Source of the DNA: Flavobacteriales bacterium UBA974
GTDB lineage: Bacteria; Bacteroidota; Bacteroidia; Flavobacteriales_D; Sanyastnellaceae
Length of the DNA stretch: 64,000 bases
Reading direction: 5' to 3'
NCBI GenBank assembly: GCA_002292405.1
Contig: DBBW01000017.1
Coordinates: 1 to 64,000 of the forward strand
Shown: one piece after another, positions 27,258 to 37,444 of the stretch
Numbering within the stretch: position 1 is the first letter of the stretch
Layout: the number at the start of each line of letters is the position of its first letter
Position numbers and translations under genes: made by a program
The notes under the pieces: generated by a model
Databases searched by the model: none
The model's input: the letters and a program-made list of their open reading frames with translations, nothing else
What the model was told of the DNA's origin: nothing

Positions 27258-28151
27258 ATGATACCACCTGAAATAAGTGAACAACCTATAGCATGGGAAT
27301 ACAGGGGGTGGCGATTTGGGGGGTGGCTAAGAGGAGGTAAAACTTTCAAATCTACACAAGAAGTCGTTGTTGCATTCCATGGATTTGATAGGAATGCAAG
27401 GGAAATGTTCAACTTTAGTCCATTGTTTGAGGATGACTCAGTGATGCTTTCCATCAGCTTACTTCATCATGATAAGAGTACTCCATTACCACCGCTCCCT
27501 TTAGACGAAGCTCTCGAGCCTTCAATCCTAATTGATGGTATTGAGAACTTCATTTCTATGAATTTTTCAACAATAAAGAAGGTGAAACTTGTTCTTTTAG
27601 GTTATTCAATGGGAAGTCGAGTGGCGCTTACCTTATTCGAGAAGTTTCCCTATAAATTATCTAAGGTTATAGTCTTAGCTCCAGATGGTTTAAAAATGGG
27701 CGGGCTATATCGATTTGTGGTAAATACCAGATTAGGCAAATACTTCTGGCGTTTAATAGATAAAAAACCCAAAACAAACCGGTGGTTTATTAATGCCATG
27801 AGATCTGTGAGACTCATCTCCAAGCATAAGCATCAATTCGGGCGCTATCACACTGACTCAGTTCAAATTAGGAGAAGAGTTGCATTTGGATGGGCTGGAC
27901 ATAAATTATTTTGGCCTGAAAAAGAAGGATTAGTAAAGGCTATTAATGAAAATATAACACATGAAAAAAAGATATATTTTATTTTTGGAAAGCGCGATAA
28001 AATCATACCTTACACCTGGTCAAAATCACTGAGAGATGCACTCTCAAAATCCACGACAGGAGTGCACTTTCTTAAAGTATCTAGTGGACACGTAATGAGA
28101 TATGCATCTATCGTACAAGAGATTAAACGGGCTATAAAAGACGCGAAATGA
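27258..28151 (+). CDS. Alpha/beta hydrolase
   Basis: A 297-residue alpha/beta hydrolase without signal peptide. The oxyanion HGF is at 41-43, the nucleophile elbow GYSMGS places the serine at 117, an acid is likely in FGKRDKIIP, and the histidine is in SSGHVMRYA near the C-terminus. A helical cap lies between. Its stop overlaps the start of the GGGP synthase gene by 4 nt (ATGA), so the two are translationally coupled and may share a lipid-related pathway. Substrate unknown. Confidence 0.82.
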   Translation: MIPPEISEQPIAWEYRGWRFGGWLRGGKTFKSTQEVVVAFHGFDRNAREMFNFSPLFEDDSVMLSISLLHHDKSTPLPPLPLDEALEPSILIDGIENFISMNFSTIKKVKLVLLGYSMGSRVALTLFEKFPYKLSKVIVLAPDGLKMGGLYRFVVNTRLGKYFWRLIDKKPKTNRWFINAMRSVRLISKHKHQFGRYHTDSVQIRRRVAFGWAGHKLFWPEKEGLVKAINENITHEKKIYFIFGKRDKIIPYTWSKSLRDALSKSTTGVHFLKVSSGHVMRYASIVQEIKRAIKDAK

Positions 28152-28879
28152 ATAATAATTGGCTTGAGAACCTTAAAATTAGCAAACGCCAAAACGAAAA
28201 AAGGTTTGCCGTATTGCTCGATCCGGATAAAATACCTACGGGAGAAGAGCTATATAAATGGCTTAATGAAATTGAACAATCTAGAGCAACTGATATACTC
28301 ATTGGTGGCAGCCACCTTTCAAAAGGGAACACCGAAGAACTCGTGAAGAATGCTAAAAAACAAACAAGTTTACCAGTTGTTTTATTCCCCGGTTCTCCTG
28401 AGCAAGTTACTGAACATGCCGACGTCCTTTTATTTCTTAGTCTTGTAAGCGGCAGAAATGCAGATCTTTTGATTGGACGACACGTAGAAGCTGCTCCTCT
28501 AATAATGGTAATGGATATTGAAACTATTGCCACAGCATATTTATTAGTTGGCGACGGCCCACTTACTACTGCCGCCTACATAACCCAAACCTTACCCATA
28601 CCTTCTGCAAAACCAGAATTAGCAGTTGCAACTGCTTCAGCTGCAGTATTACTTGGTATGCAAGCCATTTATCTTGATGCGGGAAGTGGAGCTGCGAATA
28701 GCATTCCAACGGAAGTTGTTTCAGCAGTAAGTAACGCGGTAGATGTGCCTATCATTGTAGGTGGTGGAATTCAGGATTTCGAAGGCATGGAAAGAGTTTG
28801 GGCAGCAGGAGCGGATCTTGTAGTTCTTGGTACTGTATTGGAAAAGGTGAGGGATTTTAGTCAGCTAACACCCTCTTAA
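28148..28879 (+). CDS. Geranylgeranylglyceryl/heptaprenylglyceryl phosphate synthase
   Basis: A 243-residue TIM-barrel prenyltransferase of the GGGPS/PcrB family, which joins a polyprenyl diphosphate to sn-glycerol-1-phosphate. LLDPDK near the N-terminus holds the Mg-binding aspartate. ILIGGS and LFPGSPEQV are phosphate-binding segments, and VGGGIQDFEGM is the C-terminal phosphate loop. In archaea this is the first step of ether lipid synthesis; Bacteroidota have homologues of unclear role. The alpha/beta hydrolase gene overlaps its start. Its end overlaps the convergent deiminase gene by 23 nt. Confidence 0.9.
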   Translation: MNNNWLENLKISKRQNEKRFAVLLDPDKIPTGEELYKWLNEIEQSRATDILIGGSHLSKGNTEELVKNAKKQTSLPVVLFPGSPEQVTEHADVLLFLSLVSGRNADLLIGRHVEAAPLIMVMDIETIATAYLLVGDGPLTTAAYITQTLPIPSAKPELAVATASAAVLLGMQAIYLDAGSGAANSIPTEVVSAVSNAVDVPIIVGGGIQDFEGMERVWAAGADLVVLGTVLEKVRDFSQLTPS

Positions 28880-30116
28880 CGTCACCATTTTCGTAGTGAA
28901 AAATATAAGTTACACCCAACTCTGGGCAGTTAATCCTCCTGCCCGATAGGTCATAAACACAAATCAACTCTCCGAGGTTATTTGTGCTATCTATTAACCT
29001 TAATTCATTAACTACGGTATTGATTCCTCCTATAGGTTGTTGCTGAGTAACACAGTGAACCATCCCACCCACGTACAACATATTCCGACAATCTATACCC
29101 ACAACATTTCTATTGGGATATAAATCACTAATAATAGCATTTGCTACTTCGTCATTGGGGTCGTTATAGTTGGGTACTAAAACAACGGTATTTGCAATAT
29201 AATAATTTGTGTAGCTAGAGCGATAACCAACCGATTCCCCCCACGTTGTAACGACATCATTAACAGTTAGCGGTAAATGAACGATTTCAAATGGCACACC
29301 ATTAGTGTTTAATGCATTATTTATTATCTCTCTATCAGAAAATGAAACCCCCCAATAAGCCTGATCGGTGTGATTAAGTGTCACTAGAGTATTGTTACCG
29401 TGAAACCTAGCAAAACCATCAATATGCTGATCGGTTATATCATCTAAGCCACCAAATTGTCCGTCTAACCAAACGAAATTTGTTACACCTAAATACTCCT
29501 GTAGGTAATCTTCAATTTGGGCTTCCGTTAAATCAGGGTTTCTGTCTGGGCCAGTTATTGAAGTTCTTGTAGCCATCAGTGTTCCATATCCATCAATTTC
29601 AAAAGCCCCTCCCTCAAGTACCATTGCGTTAAGATCTATAATCGGTATATTGAGAGAGTCTGCCACGGCAACAGGTATGTTATCGCAAAGCTCAAAAGGA
29701 GCATTACCTCCCCAACCATTAAAACCCCAATCTAAAATAGTTAAATTTACTTCAGAGTCGTAAACGAAAATGGGACCATTGTCTCTCACCCAAAAGTCAT
29801 CATTTTCAGCAATCACAAAATCTACTGAAGACATATCTATAAAAGATTCCTCTAATAGATTTACAATGTGATCTCTATGCACATTATCATACGCTATAAT
29901 GTGAACTCTCTCGCCATCAACCAAGGCTTCTGTCATTTGAATCCAGGCAGGCTCGAAATCAGCAGCACCGTAACCATAACTATGATTATGCGGCCATTGA
30001 AGCCATGTCCCTTCATGTGGAAGCTCCTCAACAGGCATGGTATATTGAGCTGAAACATAACTCTCACTAACCGTTAAGATCGCAACCAACAAAATAAATG
30101 GTACACTCAGTTTCAT
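28857..30116 (-). CDS. Secreted agmatine/peptidylarginine deiminase family protein
   Basis: A 419-residue secreted guanidine-modifying enzyme. It has a signal peptide (1-23, ending VSAQ) and a PAD-type fold with all visible catalytic residues: D112 in WVRDNGP, H231 and D233 in HIDGFARF, and C355 in GGMVHCVTQQQP. The family hydrolyses agmatine or protein arginine to release ammonia. The last ~40 residues (VYDLSGRRI, then VTYIFHYENGDVKRV) resemble the end of a type A T9SS sorting domain, but the YPNP strand is absent. T9SS export is plausible, not certain. Confidence 0.85.
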   Translation of the reverse strand: MKLSVPFILLVAILTVSESYVSAQYTMPVEELPHEGTWLQWPHNHSYGYGAADFEPAWIQMTEALVDGERVHIIAYDNVHRDHIVNLLEESFIDMSSVDFVIAENDDFWVRDNGPIFVYDSEVNLTILDWGFNGWGGNAPFELCDNIPVAVADSLNIPIIDLNAMVLEGGAFEIDGYGTLMATRTSITGPDRNPDLTEAQIEDYLQEYLGVTNFVWLDGQFGGLDDITDQHIDGFARFHGNNTLVTLNHTDQAYWGVSFSDREIINNALNTNGVPFEIVHLPLTVNDVVTTWGESVGYRSSYTNYYIANTVVLVPNYNDPNDEVANAIISDLYPNRNVVGIDCRNMLYVGGMVHCVTQQQPIGGINTVVNELRLIDSTNNLGELICVYDLSGRRINCPELGVTYIFHYENGDVKRVLAD

Positions 30117-30139
30117 AGATGCAAATTAGTCAATCTTAC

Positions 30140-32398
30140 TTAAAAACTATATACGATATTTATAAACCCATGACGTCCAGCCTGCGGAAAAACATAATTC
30201 TCTGTCACCATTCCATCTAAACCTCCATCTAGGTAGCTATATGTCCAACCATTTGCACTATACAATTCATTAAAAATGTTATTTGCAAATACTGAAACAC
30301 TCAGCCCACTCTCAGACTCAGGAGACCATCTAACAACGAAATCATTAACTAGATATGATGGTAATGACCTTTCGTCATTTGAAGTGTTATCTAGGTATTG
30401 TTTCCCTACAAATTTAGCGGCATGCTCAAAATTTATTGAGTTTTTATCATTAGACCAAACCTTAATTCCAATCATACTTGCCGCAACTACTGAAGGCGAA
30501 AATGCAATGTCTGTATTAAGGTGAGTTATAGGAATTATAGTAGGAATCATGGAAACATAATCGTATAGAATTTCATCAAACTCTTCAATTTTATTCTTAG
30601 ATAATGTCAAATTACCATCCCATCTAATGCGAGAAGAAATTTCAACTCCACCTTGTAATTCCACACCCTGCCTAAAACTATTAGGTACATTTATTCTAAC
30701 CACATTTCCAACATCATTGAGCGCTCCTGTAGCTACTAATTGGTCTTGATAACCCATGTGATATAATCCGATTTCAGCAGCCCATTTATTCCCATAGGTC
30801 TTAAATCCAGTTTCGATGTTCAATAATCTCTCAGGCTTAATTAAAGCAGAACCCCAGCCAGGATGATCTAAATAATCACTTCTAGCTGGCTCTCTATTTG
30901 CGATAGCAACTGAAGCAAACGCTCTTAAGTTTTCCGACGGCCTGAAATCTAACCCAAGCTTAGGGTTAAAAAACAACATCTTATGATCAAACATGAAATC
31001 CTGCAAATCAGAGTCTACTCCATTAGAAGTGTAAAGTACAGAGCGGATTTGTGCTTCCCCTTGAACTTGAATTAATCTAGGTATTAAATCAAAACTAATT
31101 CTTGAGTATGCACTCATGTCATGTTTATTACCCACATTATCGTAGTACTTAGTACCTGGCATCACATCGAATGCATGTTGCATCCAAATTATCTCACCGA
31201 AATGATCACCAGAATAAGTAGAGTAAGCAAATCCAGCATCTAACTTTGCTTCTTTGATAGGTACGCTTAAATTGATAATGCTTCCTAAAAGAGTATTATC
31301 AAGCCATCTTCTACGAATGACATTCGTTGATTCTGGGGAAGTCGAGTCAGGAAACATTGGAGCTTCTAAACCATACGACTGAAAGGAATCTCCAGAACGA
31401 AACTGTTCATAAAACCCAGCACCTGAAGTAGAGTAAAGAGTCATGGCTATATCGGCTATTCCGACTCGTTGATCAAAATGAAGTTGTAAATGATTTTGGG
31501 CATAATCGTCTACTTCATTTTCATAGTTATAATAATTATGAGTCCTTCTATTTTCGATCAAATCAGTTACTCTTTCAGAATCCGAGCCGTATCCATATTC
31601 TGATGAGCCTGCAGCCCAATCGAGTATTTCTTGGTCAGTAACATTTTCGTCTGTTGCTAATTTTGGTACACCATTCCAAGCCTGATAAGTCCTCTCACTT
31701 CCTAACATAGTTGTAAGCGACATCCTACCGCTTGCCCATCTTTTTGCAACTGAAGTGTAAAGTGAGTTAAGCTCACTTGAAGCTCTATCAATATAACCAT
31801 CTGATGAGACATGAGAAGCTCTTCCATCAAATGAAAAACCATTACCTATCATTCCCGTATTCCAACTTACAGACTCTCTTGATGAATTAAAACTACCCAT
31901 TCCTAACACAGCCCTTACTCCAGGCTTGACTATCGCACCTAATGTGTTTACAGCCACTGAAGCACCGAATGCGCCAGCTCCTATAGTGCTTGTACCAACT
32001 CCTCTTTGGATTTGAAGACCGGAAACACTCGCACCTAAATCTGGTAAATTAACCCAGTAAACCCCCTGAGACTCAGCATCGTTTAATGGAACACCATTAA
32101 TAGTAACGTTAACTCTACTAGCGTCGGTTCCTCGAATTCTCATTCCTGTGTATCCTATACCATTTCCAGCATCAGAAGTAACAACAACAGAAGGAGCAAA
32201 CCTTAAAAGGAAAGGTAAATCTTGAGCCGCATCTCGTTTGTTTAAATCCTCAGCATCAAAATCTGAGTGGGTAAATGGTGCTCTTTCATCTGAAGTCACG
32301 GCAGTAATTGCGGCGGGATGGATTAGGTTAATTGAATCAATTTGGGCTTGAAAGAAAGCCGACGAAAATAGAAAAATAAATAAAATGGATATACGCAT
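30140..32398 (-). CDS. TonB-dependent receptor, probably for thiamin or precursor
   Basis: A 752-residue outer-membrane receptor with a signal peptide (1-18), a plug domain (about 45-165, with GMRIRGTDASRVNVTINGVP and RGVGTSTIGAGAFG) and a C-terminal 22-strand barrel ending in an aromatic residue (IVYSF). It lacks the carboxypeptidase-like N-terminal domain of SusC proteins. A TPP riboswitch lies directly upstream in the same orientation, which indicates uptake of thiamin or a related pyrimidine/thiazole. THI-linked outer-membrane receptors are known from Bacteroidota. Confidence 0.92.
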   Translation of the reverse strand: MRISILFIFLFSSAFFQAQIDSINLIHPAAITAVTSDERAPFTHSDFDAEDLNKRDAAQDLPFLLRFAPSVVVTSDAGNGIGYTGMRIRGTDASRVNVTINGVPLNDAESQGVYWVNLPDLGASVSGLQIQRGVGTSTIGAGAFGASVAVNTLGAIVKPGVRAVLGMGSFNSSRESVSWNTGMIGNGFSFDGRASHVSSDGYIDRASSELNSLYTSVAKRWASGRMSLTTMLGSERTYQAWNGVPKLATDENVTDQEILDWAAGSSEYGYGSDSERVTDLIENRRTHNYYNYENEVDDYAQNHLQLHFDQRVGIADIAMTLYSTSGAGFYEQFRSGDSFQSYGLEAPMFPDSTSPESTNVIRRRWLDNTLLGSIINLSVPIKEAKLDAGFAYSTYSGDHFGEIIWMQHAFDVMPGTKYYDNVGNKHDMSAYSRISFDLIPRLIQVQGEAQIRSVLYTSNGVDSDLQDFMFDHKMLFFNPKLGLDFRPSENLRAFASVAIANREPARSDYLDHPGWGSALIKPERLLNIETGFKTYGNKWAAEIGLYHMGYQDQLVATGALNDVGNVVRINVPNSFRQGVELQGGVEISSRIRWDGNLTLSKNKIEEFDEILYDYVSMIPTIIPITHLNTDIAFSPSVVAASMIGIKVWSNDKNSINFEHAAKFVGKQYLDNTSNDERSLPSYLVNDFVVRWSPESESGLSVSVFANNIFNELYSANGWTYSYLDGGLDGMVTENYVFPQAGRHGFINIVYSF

Positions 32399-32422
32399 AG
32401 CATAGTTTTTAAATTAAAAATA

Positions 32423-32517
32423 TGACGCAGGCGTATTCTTATATGACATCTTCCACCCCGGTATTACCCGGTCAGGTTCAAAGGGTATAAATCTCAGCCA
32501 AAAGGCACCCCTGCATC
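32423..32517 (-). promoter_or_regulatory. TPP riboswitch (THI element)
   Basis: On the minus strand the core TPP aptamer motifs occur in order: GGGGTGCC, CTGAGA (TGAGA at 32492-32496), ACCC, GAACCTGA (32472-32479) and CGGGTAATACCGG (GGTAATACC at 32460-32468), then GGTGGAAGATG. The optional P3 arm is minimal. GATGCAGG (32509-32516) can pair with CCTGCGTC (32423-32430) over 8 bp, which could be the closing helix or a switching partner. Excess TPP should reduce expression of the receptor gene that starts 25 nt downstream. Confidence 0.95.
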
Positions 32518-32521
32518 GTGA

Positions 32522-32529
32522 CAAAGTTA
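32522..32529 (-). promoter_or_regulatory. Promoter -7 element for the TPP riboswitch transcript
   Basis: TAACTTTG on the minus strand matches TAnnTTTG and lies 5 nt upstream of the first riboswitch bases, where transcription would be expected to start. No clear TTG occurs at -33. It lies just 25 nt outside the divergent cysQ reading frame. Confidence 0.6.
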
Positions 32530-32553
32530 CTCTATGGCGACTATATTGTGGGC

Positions 32554-33342
32554 ATGATGTCAGATGAATTTATAAATAAAACTCTAACCCTTTCCATTAG
32601 AGCGGCAGGAGCGGCTGTAAAATCATTAATTGTAGCTCTAGATTCTTCAGATGACGAACTACATATAACATCAAAAGAGGATGGTTCCCTTGTGTCTAAT
32701 GCTGATTATGCTTCAGATAAAATAATAACTAAAATCCTCTCTCCTCTTGGAATTCCTATCCTTAGTGAATAAGCAATTATTCCTTCTTTTGAAGACAGGA
32801 AAGATTGGCCATAATATTTCTTAATTGATCCTTTAGATGGTTCAGAATCGTTTCTCAAAAATAGATCTGGATTTACTGTGAATATTGAACTTTGTGACTC
32901 AACAGGCCCCATCATAGGTGTCGTTGCTGCCCCTTTATCCAACTTGATCTATGCTGGAGCGATGGGGAAAGATTTTTCTATTTACCAATTAAATGGAACT
33001 TCTATTAAAACAATACATTCTAATACTATCAAAAAACCATATAGATTAGTTACCTCTTGTGATGAGCAGGGTGAGTTAGAGGATTTACTCCCTCCAGGAA
33101 TTCACACAACAGATGTTATTGCTAGTCCGGTTAGCGGAGCTCTTAAATTCTGTAAAATAGCGCTAGGAGAAGCTAAAATTCACTCTAGAACTGGAACTTA
33201 CATGGAATGGGACTGCGCAGCCGGAGATGCCATTCTAAGATCGATAGGATTAGAGGTTTACAATAGACATACACACAGACGTTTAAGATACAACTCTAGA
33301 GATTTAAAGGTACACGGACTATATACTTCTAAAGTTCTATAA
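32554..33342 (+). pseudogene. cysQ: 3'(2'),5'-bisphosphate nucleotidase (CysQ-like) with two stops
   Basis: One reading frame encodes a CysQ-like phosphatase (family role: hydrolysis of PAP from sulfate assimilation) but is broken by TAA at 32770-32772 and 32812-32814. The frame is otherwise intact. SKEDGSLVSNADYASDK precedes the stops and IDPLDGSESFLKN and MEWDCAAGDAIL follow. The first stop stands where the metal-binding glutamate of the LSEE motif belongs (GAA to TAA). The second lies between WP and YFLIDPLDG. No alternative start rescues the metal site. I call it a pseudogene; the first ATG of the frame proper is at 32554 or 32557. Confidence 0.85.
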
Positions 33343-33354
33343 AAGCAATATCCT

Positions 33355-34305
33355 TTATCTATAAGGCCCCTCTTCAAAAGTGTTGTACATATCGCAATAA
33401 TTTGAGTACCGCTCCTTAGACACCTTACCTTCCTCAACCTGCTTTTTAACTGCACAGCCGGGCTCATCCAGATGAACACAATTGTTAAACTTACAATCGT
33501 GTAAAAGTGTGAAAAACTCCGGGAAATGATGGCTCAGCGTACTCTTTCCTAATGTTACTAAACCAAACCCTTTTATACCTGGTGTATCAATAATAAATCC
33601 ACCTCCTGGAACTGAAAACATTTCGGCAAAAGTAGTTGTATGCCTTCCTTTTGAATGAGATTCCGACACATCAGCGGTTTTTAGCTCTAAACCCGGAATA
33701 AGCAGATTGATGATCGTGCTTTTACCGACACCACTATGTCCAGATAGTAAATTTATACCTGAATTTAATTCCTCTCTAAAGTCTTTTATTCCTAAACCAG
33801 ACTCTGCTGAAACCCTCATTGTTTCATAACCAGCTCTCGTATATATACCCTCCAACTCCTCTTGCCTTAACATTGCCTCTTTATCTGAACTTAATAAATC
33901 AAATTTGTTAAACACAATCGTAGTCGGAATTCCGTATGCTTCTGCTGTGACTAAGAATCTATCAATAAAACCGGAACTAGTCCTTGGTTTAGCAATGGTT
34001 ACAATAAGATATGCTCTATCTAAATTTGAAGCGACAATATGAGTCTCCTTAGAAAGGTTTACGGATTTTCGAACAATGTAATTCCTTCGATCTTCTATAC
34101 TATCTATACTACCAGTTCCGTCTTTAGACTTAATAAATTGTACAGCATCACCCACTGCGATAGGGTTCGTAGATCGTAAACCCTTAAGCCTCATCTTTCC
34201 CTTAATTCTACATCGAATATTCTTTCCTGAAGAGTCTTGTACATCATACCAAGATCCGGTAGATCTAAAGACTATTCCTCTTTCAGTATTCGTTTCAGTA
34301 CTCAA
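33355..34305 (-). CDS. rsgA: Ribosome small subunit-dependent GTPase A
   Basis: A 316-residue circularly permuted GTPase that helps mature and check the 30S subunit. It has an N-terminal OB domain, then GTPase motifs in permuted order: G4 NKFD at 133-136, G1 GHSGVGKS at 189-196 and G3 DTPG at 240-243. The C-terminal zinc site is C271, C276, H278 and C284. Length is normal. The start overlaps the stop of the GldA-like gene by 4 nt, so the two are coupled. Confidence 0.96.
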   Translation of the reverse strand: MSTETNTERGIVFRSTGSWYDVQDSSGKNIRCRIKGKMRLKGLRSTNPIAVGDAVQFIKSKDGTGSIDSIEDRRNYIVRKSVNLSKETHIVASNLDRAYLIVTIAKPRTSSGFIDRFLVTAEAYGIPTTIVFNKFDLLSSDKEAMLRQEELEGIYTRAGYETMRVSAESGLGIKDFREELNSGINLLSGHSGVGKSTIINLLIPGLELKTADVSESHSKGRHTTTFAEMFSVPGGGFIIDTPGIKGFGLVTLGKSTLSHHFPEFFTLLHDCKFNNCVHLDEPGCAVKKQVEEGKVSKERYSNYCDMYNTFEEGPYR

Positions 34306-35006
34306 GAAGTAAGATCTTTAAAAGCCGCTTCAAGCCCACCATATCGACTTGTAAAAATATCCGTGGCCTCATCCGCTACTACCTCTCCATTCTTAATAAG
34401 CACAACACGATCACACATAGCCTCCACTTCTTGCATAACATGTGTGGATAGAAGTACCGTTCTTTCACGACCTATGTTTTTTATTAATGCCCTTACTTCA
34501 ACAAGTTGATTGGGGTCCAAACCCGAAGTCGGCTCATCAAGTATCAATACTTCCGGCTCATGTATAATGGCAGCTGCAAGACCCACTCTTTGGCGATAAC
34601 CCTTAGATAATTGACCTATTTTCTTACTAAATTCAGGCTCTAATGCCACAAGAGACATAACTTCTTCAACCCTTTTAGCGACGTTATTTACTTTATACAT
34701 CCCACCTACAAAACTTAAATATTCACGTATGAACATTTCTTCGGGCAAGGAATTATGCTCTGGTAAATAACCTATTCGCTTTTTTGTTTCAAGAGGATCT
34801 GAATCAACATTAAAACCACAAACTTCAACATAACCTGAAGTTGTAGGTAAGTACCCAGATATTAATCGCATCAATGTTGATTTACCTGCGCCGTTTGGTC
34901 CTAATAAACCTAAAATCTGACCCGAAGGGATTTTCAAACTAACATCATTAAGAGCAGCTTGTCCATTAAAAACTTTCGTGGTGTGTTTTACGTTAATCGA
35001 CATCAA
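34302..35006 (-). CDS. ABC transporter ATPase, GldA-like
   Basis: A 234-residue ATP-binding protein of the multidrug/GldA type. Walker A is GPNGAGKST (about 35-43). The signature is degenerate, LSKGYRQR in place of LSGGQ, as in GldA and many export ATPases. Walker B is VLILDEPTSGLDP. GldA, the gliding-motility ATPase, is close to 300 residues, so this copy lacks the usual C-terminal extension. No gldF or gldG permease is adjacent. It could be GldA or another exporter ATPase. It starts 18 nt after the groEL stop. Confidence 0.8.
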   Translation of the reverse strand: MMSINVKHTTKVFNGQAALNDVSLKIPSGQILGLLGPNGAGKSTLMRLISGYLPTTSGYVEVCGFNVDSDPLETKKRIGYLPEHNSLPEEMFIREYLSFVGGMYKVNNVAKRVEEVMSLVALEPEFSKKIGQLSKGYRQRVGLAAAIIHEPEVLILDEPTSGLDPNQLVEVRALIKNIGRERTVLLSTHVMQEVEAMCDRVVLIKNGEVVADEATDIFTSRYGGLEAAFKDLTS

Positions 35007-35024
35007 TCTGAAAGTGCATTTATT

Positions 35025-36963
<1,939 letters not shown>

Positions 36964-37092
36964 CTGATAAATAAAATAATAAAGATTAACTGGAGCGCCT
37001 CAAATAGCTACCAAGCAAAATGCGAGCACTAAATTACAATCGAATGAGTGAACAATCTAATACTTTAGAATATAAATACTTCTGGAATATAC

Positions 37093-37434
37093 TTACTCAG
37101 AAGGAGTGTCAGTTGGAGACTCTGTTTCAACGGGAGCAGCAACTTCAACGGGAGCAGGTGTTGAAGTTGTACTTGGCATAAAGCTCTCGTCAATACCGAC
37201 ATTTGCATCAGTGTTTCCATTGTAGATACCAGCAGCCATGCAAGTCACAAATAGTGCAACCACAAGGTACCAAGTGCTCTTCTCAAGGAAGTCTGTTGTA
37301 CGTTGCACACCGCCCATGGCGGCACCACCTGTAAATCCAGATGCGAGCCCACCACCCTTAGGGTTTTGGACTAAAATAACTGCTCCTATAAGGAAGCAGA
37401 TAATCAAAATAATAACTGTGAGGAAAGTTCCCAT
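37093..37434 (-). CDS. secG: Preprotein translocase subunit SecG
   Basis: A 113-residue SecYEG accessory subunit in the inner membrane. Two membrane helices flank the conserved loop VQNPKGGGLASGFTGG (about 22-37), followed by the amphipathic TTDFLEKSTW segment. The C-terminal tail is Pro/Thr/Glu-rich, as often in Bacteroidota. It supports export of the T9SS clients and outer-membrane proteins coded here. The TPR-like gene lies 10 nt upstream. Confidence 0.95.
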   Translation of the reverse strand: MGTFLTVIILIICFLIGAVILVQNPKGGGLASGFTGGAAMGGVQRTTDFLEKSTWYLVVALFVTCMAAGIYNGNTDANVGIDESFMPSTTSTPAPVEVAAPVETESPTDTPSE

Positions 37435-37444
37435 GATAGTCTTC

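Noticed and set aside
32518..32553. Earlier start for the cysQ frame at 32518
   Set aside because: This start would lie inside the TPP riboswitch promoter and leader; the family-like N-terminus begins at 32554 or 32557.
32770..32814. Stop-codon reassignment or programmed readthrough in cysQ
   Set aside because: TAA is used as an ordinary stop by many genes here, and the first TAA removes a metal-binding glutamate, so decay is the simpler reading.
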